Shown piece by piece: positions 59,283 through 64,000 of a DNA stretch of 64,000 bases. The stretch is from Alphaproteobacteria bacterium (GTDB taxonomy: Bacteria > Pseudomonadota > Alphaproteobacteria > Rhodobacterales > Rhodobacteraceae). Position 1 is the first letter of the stretch. Every line of letters starts with the position of its first letter. Both the position numbers and the translations under genes were made by a program. The DNA is taken from contig JAUHYC010000012.1 in assembly GCA_030426685.1 (NCBI GenBank), positions 1 through 64,000 of the forward strand, given 5' to 3'. Below the pieces are notes generated by a model that did not search any database, was not told where the DNA came from, and saw only the letters and a program-made list of their open reading frames with translations.

Positions 59283-59410
59283 GCCGCAACTCTGTGGCAA
59301 CAATCTCACGATTCGCAGATACAGTTTGATTCGCGGCCTTAAAAAAGCCAAAAATACCCTACTAATAAGCGGAATACCGCGTATGTGAGCAGGAACAAGG
59401 GGCGACCCCG

Positions 59411-60115
59411 ATGTCAAAGATTGCACTGGTGGATGATGACAGAAACATTCTGACATCCGTATCCATGACGCTTGAGGCCGAGGGCTTTGAGGTAGAAACA
59501 TATAACGATGGTCAGGCGGCGCTGGACGCGTTCAACAAGAAGCTGCCGGACATGGCCGTTTTGGATATCAAGATGCCGCGTATGGACGGCATGGACCTGC
59601 TGCAACGGCTGCGGCAGAAAACCCAGATGCCAGTCATTTTCCTGACCTCCAAGGATGATGAGATCGACGAAGTGCTGGGTCTGCGCATGGGTGCGGACGA
59701 CTACGTCAAGAAGCCCTTCTCGCAGCGCCTTCTGGTGGAACGCATCCGCGCGCTGCTGCGCCGCCAGGAAGCGGTCGAGGGCGATGCGGGCAGTGTCGCC
59801 ACCGGCGATACCAAAGTCATGGAACGCGGCGAGCTGCGGATGGACCCGCTGCGCCATGCGGTCAGCTGGAAGGGCAATGATGTCTCGCTGACCGTGACTG
59901 AATTCCTGCTGTTGCAGGCATTGGCGCAACGTCCGGGTTTTGTCAAAAGCCGCGATCAGTTGATGGATGTGGCCTATGACGATCAGGTCTATGTGGATGA
60001 CCGCACCATCGACAGCCACATCAAGCGCCTGCGCAAAAAAATGCGTGCCGCCGACCCCGAGTTCTCGGCGATTGAAACGCTATATGGTATTGGATACCGC
60101 TATAACGAAGAATAG
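59411..60115 (+). CDS. chvI: OmpR-family response regulator ChvI
   Basis: [39 protein letters not shown]..., [19 protein letters not shown]-terminal wHTH. Confidence 0.95.
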   Translation: MSKIALVDDDRNILTSVSMTLEAEGFEVETYNDGQAALDAFNKKLPDMAVLDIKMPRMDGMDLLQRLRQKTQMPVIFLTSKDDEIDEVLGLRMGADDYVKKPFSQRLLVERIRALLRRQEAVEGDAGSVATGDTKVMERGELRMDPLRHAVSWKGNDVSLTVTEFLLLQALAQRPGFVKSRDQLMDVAYDDQVYVDDRTIDSHIKRLRKKMRAADPEFSAIETLYGIGYRYNEE

Positions 60116-60147
60116 GCGCGGCCGTTTTTTGGGGGTCCAGAGGTCTC

Positions 60148-61857
60148 GTGCGCGATACTGAACACGCCAATCAAGTGCGCGACGCGGACGTCGTACTTGG
60201 GGATGACTGGGTCATTCCCCAAGATCCCGAATCTGCTGAACTGCGCGCCAAGCGATCAAGCCGCAACCTGTTCACGTTGCGCCATTCGCCTTTGGCGCGC
60301 CGGATTATCACATTCAACCTGATCGCGCTGGTCACTCTGGTGGCCGGGCTTCTTTACCTGGACGACACGCGCAAACAGCGGGTGCAGCAGACCGCGCGCA
60401 ATCTGGTCGGTGATGCGCAGCTGGTCAGCAACGTGTTCGAGACCCAGCTGCGCCAGCCAGCCCCCGGTGGTGCAACCGCGCTGGACGTGCGTGACACCCT
60501 CTCGGGCCTCAGCCTGCCCGAAGGCGGCGAGGTCTTTGTCTACGACCGCACAGGTACGCTGATTGGCTGGACGCGTGGGGCCTCAGCATCGGCTGATCTG
60601 CCCAGCCTGCTGCGCCAGAACTCGGACGGTGCAACAGGCAGTACACTGATCAGCGATGCGTTGAACGCGGTCTGGAACGGTATCTCGGCGATTTTCAGCG
60701 GCGCGTCGGGGCGCGAAGCCCCGACGCTTGCGCAGCGCGTGCAGGAGATGATTCCGCAAGCCCTGGACGGCGGAATGCAGGTACAGGCCGTGAAGGATGA
60801 TCTGGGGCAGACCGTGATTGTGGCGGTGGCACCGATTCTCTTGGAGGAGGCACCGGTAGGCGCGGTTGCCATGGCAGGCCCCGCCGGTGAGATCGATGCC
60901 CTTGCCCGCAAGGAACAGGAGCGCATCCTGCAGATGTTTGTCGTGGCGCTGCTGGTCTCGATCGGCCTGAGCCTTGTTCTGGCCTCGACCATCGCCAATC
61001 CGCTGGCCGATCTGGCCTCGGCTGCCGAGATGGGCAAGGACCGCGGGGCCGGTGTCAATCCAGGACGCATCCGCATTCCTGACCTCAGCGCACGGCCGGA
61101 TGAGATCGGCCGCCTCAGCCAGGCGCTGCGCGGCATGGTCACGGCGCTTTACAACCGCATTGATGCCAACGAACAATTCGCCGCTGACGTGGCGCATGAG
61201 ATCAAGAACCCGCTTGCCAGCCTGCAATCGGCCGTGGGCACCATGCGCATGGTCAAACGCGACGATCAGCGAGAAAAGCTGTTGGGCGTCATCGAACATG
61301 ACGTGCGGCGGCTGGACCGTCTGGTCAGCGACATCTCGAACGCGTCGCGACTGGATGCGGAATTGGTGAAAGAAGAAGAGCAGCCCTTTGACCTGCTCAA
61401 GCTGCTGAACAACATCGGCCAGTATCTGGGGGAGGAGGCCCGTTCCAAAGGGATCGACTACATCACCGATCTGCCCTCCGATCCCATCGTGATTAACGGG
61501 CTTGAGGCGCGTCTGGCCCAGGTCTTTGTCAACCTGATCACCAACGCCATATCCTTCTGCGAAGACAAGGATGCGATCCGCGTCTGGGTGCGCCGCCGCG
61601 ATAACCGGGTGCTCATCGTGGTCGAAGATACCGGCCCCGGCATACCCGATCAGGCGCTGACCAAGATTTTCAAGCGCTTCTATTCACAGCGCCCCGAAGA
61701 GCATTTCGGTAACAATTCCGGCCTCGGACTGGCGATCTCGAAGCAAATCGTCGAAGCCCATGGTGGCGTGATTTGGGCCGAGAACATCCGCCCGACCGAA
61801 ACCGACATCACCTCGGACCCGCTGGGCGCGCGGTTTGTGGTTGGGCTTCCCGTCTAG
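60148..61857 (+). CDS. chvG: sensor histidine kinase ChvG
   Basis: ADVAHEIKNPLASLQSAVGTMRMV H-box, HATPase motifs; GTG start; downstream of chvI. Confidence 0.95.
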   Translation: MRDTEHANQVRDADVVLGDDWVIPQDPESAELRAKRSSRNLFTLRHSPLARRIITFNLIALVTLVAGLLYLDDTRKQRVQQTARNLVGDAQLVSNVFETQLRQPAPGGATALDVRDTLSGLSLPEGGEVFVYDRTGTLIGWTRGASASADLPSLLRQNSDGATGSTLISDALNAVWNGISAIFSGASGREAPTLAQRVQEMIPQALDGGMQVQAVKDDLGQTVIVAVAPILLEEAPVGAVAMAGPAGEIDALARKEQERILQMFVVALLVSIGLSLVLASTIANPLADLASAAEMGKDRGAGVNPGRIRIPDLSARPDEIGRLSQALRGMVTALYNRIDANEQFAADVAHEIKNPLASLQSAVGTMRMVKRDDQREKLLGVIEHDVRRLDRLVSDISNASRLDAELVKEEEQPFDLLKLLNNIGQYLGEEARSKGIDYITDLPSDPIVINGLEARLAQVFVNLITNAISFCEDKDAIRVWVRRRDNRVLIVVEDTGPGIPDQALTKIFKRFYSQRPEEHFGNNSGLGLAISKQIVEAHGGVIWAENIRPTETDITSDPLGARFVVGLPV

Positions 61858-61860
61858 ATC

Positions 61861-62331
61861 ATGGGCGGGGACCCTCTTTCCGACATTGCGGAACAGGATG
61901 CGGCTTGTGTTCATGCCAGCTGCGTTGCAGTGCAGGGTGCCGGCGTGCTGATCACCGGGGTGTCTGGGGCCGGGAAATCGGCGCTGGCGCTGCAAATGAT
62001 GGCGCTGGGGGCGCAGTTCGTCGCGGATGACAGGGTTGCGCTTTCCACAAAGGGCGCGCAGGTGCTGGCAGACGCGGTGCCGCCGATCCGCGGGCTGATC
62101 GAAGCGCGGGGCATCGGCCTCTTGCGGGCCGAATCGATAGGGCCGGTGCCGCTTGCCTATGTGGTCGATCTGGACCAGAACGAACCGGCGAGACTGCCCG
62201 AACCGACCGAGGTCCGTGTGTTGAGGCAATCTGTTCCCTTGCTTCGCGCCGCAGCCGTACCCAATTTGAGTGCAGCATTGATGCAACTGTTGAAACTGGG
62301 GCGCGTTAGCCCGGAATGGCCGAATACATGA
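61861..62331 (+). CDS. hprK: HPr kinase/phosphorylase, short form
   Basis: VLITGVSGAGKSALALQMMALGAQFVADDRVAL; about 156 aa, N-terminal domain absent. Confidence 0.93.
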   Translation: MGGDPLSDIAEQDAACVHASCVAVQGAGVLITGVSGAGKSALALQMMALGAQFVADDRVALSTKGAQVLADAVPPIRGLIEARGIGLLRAESIGPVPLAYVVDLDQNEPARLPEPTEVRVLRQSVPLLRAAAVPNLSAALMQLLKLGRVSPEWPNT

Positions 62332-63209
62332 CTGAGCAGCGTCGCATCGTCCTGGTCACAGGACCGTCGGGTGCAGGTCGGTCCACCGCGATCCATGTGC
62401 TGGAAGACCTCGGGTTCGAAGCGATCGACAATCTTCCGATGGGTCTGCTGTCGCGGCTGTTGGACAGTTCGGAACCCAGCCGTCCGATGGCTCTGGGCAT
62501 CGATGTCCGCAATCGCGACTTTTCCACAATCGGCTTTATCGAACTGGCGGCCAAATTGGGCCGGATGGAACAGGTTGATCTGACAACCCTCTATCTGGAT
62601 TGCAGCGACGAGATCCTGTTGCGCCGTTTCTCCGAAACCCGCCGCCGCCATCCCGTGGCCACGGATGCCAGCCCGAAAACGGGTATTGAACAGGAAAAAG
62701 AACTGCTGGCCCCGATCCGCGAGACTGCGGATACACTGATCGACACGAGCCATTTGAACATTCATCAGCTGCGCGAAGAGGTCGAACGCTGGTTCGCCCC
62801 TGAAGGCGGGCGACATCTGGCGGTGTCGATCGAATCCTTCTCGTATAAACGCGGCCTGCCGCGCGGTCTGGATATGGTCTTTGATTGCCGCTTTCTGGCC
62901 AACCCCTATTGGCGGCCCGAATTGCGCTCTGCTGATGGTCGAAACGCCGATGTTGGGGCATATGTTCAATCCGATGCCAACTATGAAGCGTTCCTTAACC
63001 GGGTCGTCGATCTGTTGATCGAATTGCTTCCGGCTTTCCGCAAGGAAGGCAAAGCACATCTTTCGGTTGCGTTTGGCTGCACCGGTGGGCAGCATCGTTC
63101 GGTTGCAGTGGCGGAAGCGGTTGCAAAGGCCCTTGCAGAAGCAGGCCAGCAGGTGTCAATTAGGCACCGCGAGATGGAACGTCGTTCGTTGAATGTGAGG
63201 CCGGGTTGA
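62316..63209 (+). CDS. rapZ: RNase adapter RapZ family
   Basis: VLVTGPSGAGRSTAIHVLEDLGFEAIDNLPMGLL..., FGCTGGQHRSVAVAE. Confidence 0.96.
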   Translation: MAEYMTEQRRIVLVTGPSGAGRSTAIHVLEDLGFEAIDNLPMGLLSRLLDSSEPSRPMALGIDVRNRDFSTIGFIELAAKLGRMEQVDLTTLYLDCSDEILLRRFSETRRRHPVATDASPKTGIEQEKELLAPIRETADTLIDTSHLNIHQLREEVERWFAPEGGRHLAVSIESFSYKRGLPRGLDMVFDCRFLANPYWRPELRSADGRNADVGAYVQSDANYEAFLNRVVDLLIELLPAFRKEGKAHLSVAFGCTGGQHRSVAVAEAVAKALAEAGQQVSIRHREMERRSLNVRPG

Positions 63210-63598
63210 TCGGGATCGTTATCGTTGCACATGGCGGGTTGGCGCAGGAATACCTGGCCGCCACGCAGCATGTGGTTGGAAGGCAGCCTGGGCTTGTTGC
63301 TGTCCCGATCGAGGCTGACCACAATCGCGAGGAAAAACAGGCCGAAATCTGCCGCGCCGCCGACGAGGTCGATCAGGGTGATGGCGTTGTCGTCGTGACC
63401 GATCTGTTTGGCGGCAGCCCGTCGAATCTCAGCCTGCGTGCCTGCGCACCTCAGGATCGGCGAATCCTTTATGGTGCCAACCTGCCGATGCTGATCAAAC
63501 TGGCCAAAAGCCGCCACCTGCCCTTGGCCGAGGCGGTGCGCCTGGCGATGGAGGCTGGACGAAAATACATCAATGCGCAAAATGTGACGCTGGATTGA
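63206..63598 (+). CDS. PTS EIIA, mannose/fructose-type
   Basis: IGIVIVAHGGLAQEYL (active-site His), VVVVTDLFGGSPSNLSL; TTG start. Confidence 0.93.
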   Translation: MIGIVIVAHGGLAQEYLAATQHVVGRQPGLVAVPIEADHNREEKQAEICRAADEVDQGDGVVVVTDLFGGSPSNLSLRACAPQDRRILYGANLPMLIKLAKSRHLPLAEAVRLAMEAGRKYINAQNVTLD

Positions 63599-63614
63599 TA
63601 CCGGATAGATTCAT

Positions 63615-63884
63615 ATGACGACCAAAAGTTTGAAAATTATCAATGAAAAAGGCCTGCATGCCCGTGCCTCGGCCAAGTTGGTCGAAGTGGTCGAGGGCTT
63701 TGACGCCCGCGCCGAGGTATCGCGTGACGGACTTTCTGCTTCGGGCGATAGTATCATGGGCCTTTTGATGTTGGCAGCGTCGCGCGGAACCACTATTGAC
63801 GTCGAGACGTCCGGCCCGGATGCTGAGGCGTTGGCAGAAGCGTTGGAAACCCTGGTGAACGACAAGTTCGGCGAAGGGTTCTGA
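63615..63884 (+). CDS. ptsH: HPr phosphocarrier protein
   Basis: NEKGLHARASAKLVEVV (His15) and SASGDSIMGLLML (regulatory Ser). Confidence 0.96.
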   Translation: MTTKSLKIINEKGLHARASAKLVEVVEGFDARAEVSRDGLSASGDSIMGLLMLAASRGTTIDVETSGPDAEALAEALETLVNDKFGEGF

Positions 63885-63918
63885 CTGCCGCGACACCAAG
63901 GACGGAAAGACCAGGCAA

Positions 63919-64000
63919 TTGGCGGAAACCACGCACGATAGCAAGACAGGCCCAGTAGTAGACCACGACACCGATCAGGGTGAAATCTACGACCGCAGAA
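63919..64000 (+). CDS. 3'-truncated ORF, product unknown
   Basis: Open frame from TTG 63919 to window end (LAETTHDSKTGPVVDHDTDQGEIYDRR). Confidence 0.35.
   Translation, partial: MAETTHDSKTGPVVDHDTDQGEIYDRR

Noticed and set aside
1-64000. tRNA, rRNA, CRISPR, IS or prophage features
   Set aside because: No T-loop/anticodon arrangement, repeat-spacer array, transposase, integrase or phage structural gene was recognised; a tRNAscan-SE or Infernal run would be needed to exclude small RNAs.

Overview
This is a high-GC alphaproteobacterial chromosomal window. Gene content and order look like Rhodobacteraceae (Roseobacter/Ruegeria type). It is almost entirely housekeeping sequence: about 85 credible CDSs, and no rRNA, tRNA, CRISPR array, prophage or IS element that I could recognise. 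Landmarks from left to right: trmD/rimM/bluB/rpsP, chorismate mutase, three tandem GNATs and ffh; azoR/LysR; the F0 ATP synthase operon (atpI-B-E-F'-F); a GntR regulator divergent from an aminotransferase; smc; cobalamin genes (cbiB, cobC); def, a def-like paralog and fmt; rnhA and ispH; folK, rpoZ, rsh and pdxJ; acpS, lepB, rnc, era and recO; an acyl-CoA dehydrogenase resembling methylsuccinyl-CoA dehydrogenase; pckA, chvI/chvG, hprK, rapZ, PTS-EIIA and ptsH. I saw no clear-cut new defence or mobile system. The observations most worth checking are: (1) a second peptide deformylase in def-def2-fmt that has lost the metal-ligand Cys motif and has HQIDH instead of HEIDH; (2) regulatory sites with good geometry: a class-II FNR-like promoter before a UspA gene, a TTAA-N7-TTAA CtrA-type box before a Lys-less receiver protein, a CTGC-N4-GCAG PhaR-type palindrome before the acyl-CoA dehydrogenase, a perfect DnaA box before smc, and 21-bp-phased repeats plus an intrinsic terminator between pckA and chvI; (3) a run of four hairpins upstream of ffh; and (4) a palindromic intergenic repeat whose two copies both supply the TAG stop codon of the preceding gene. 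All assignments come from reading the translated sequence, with no database searches.
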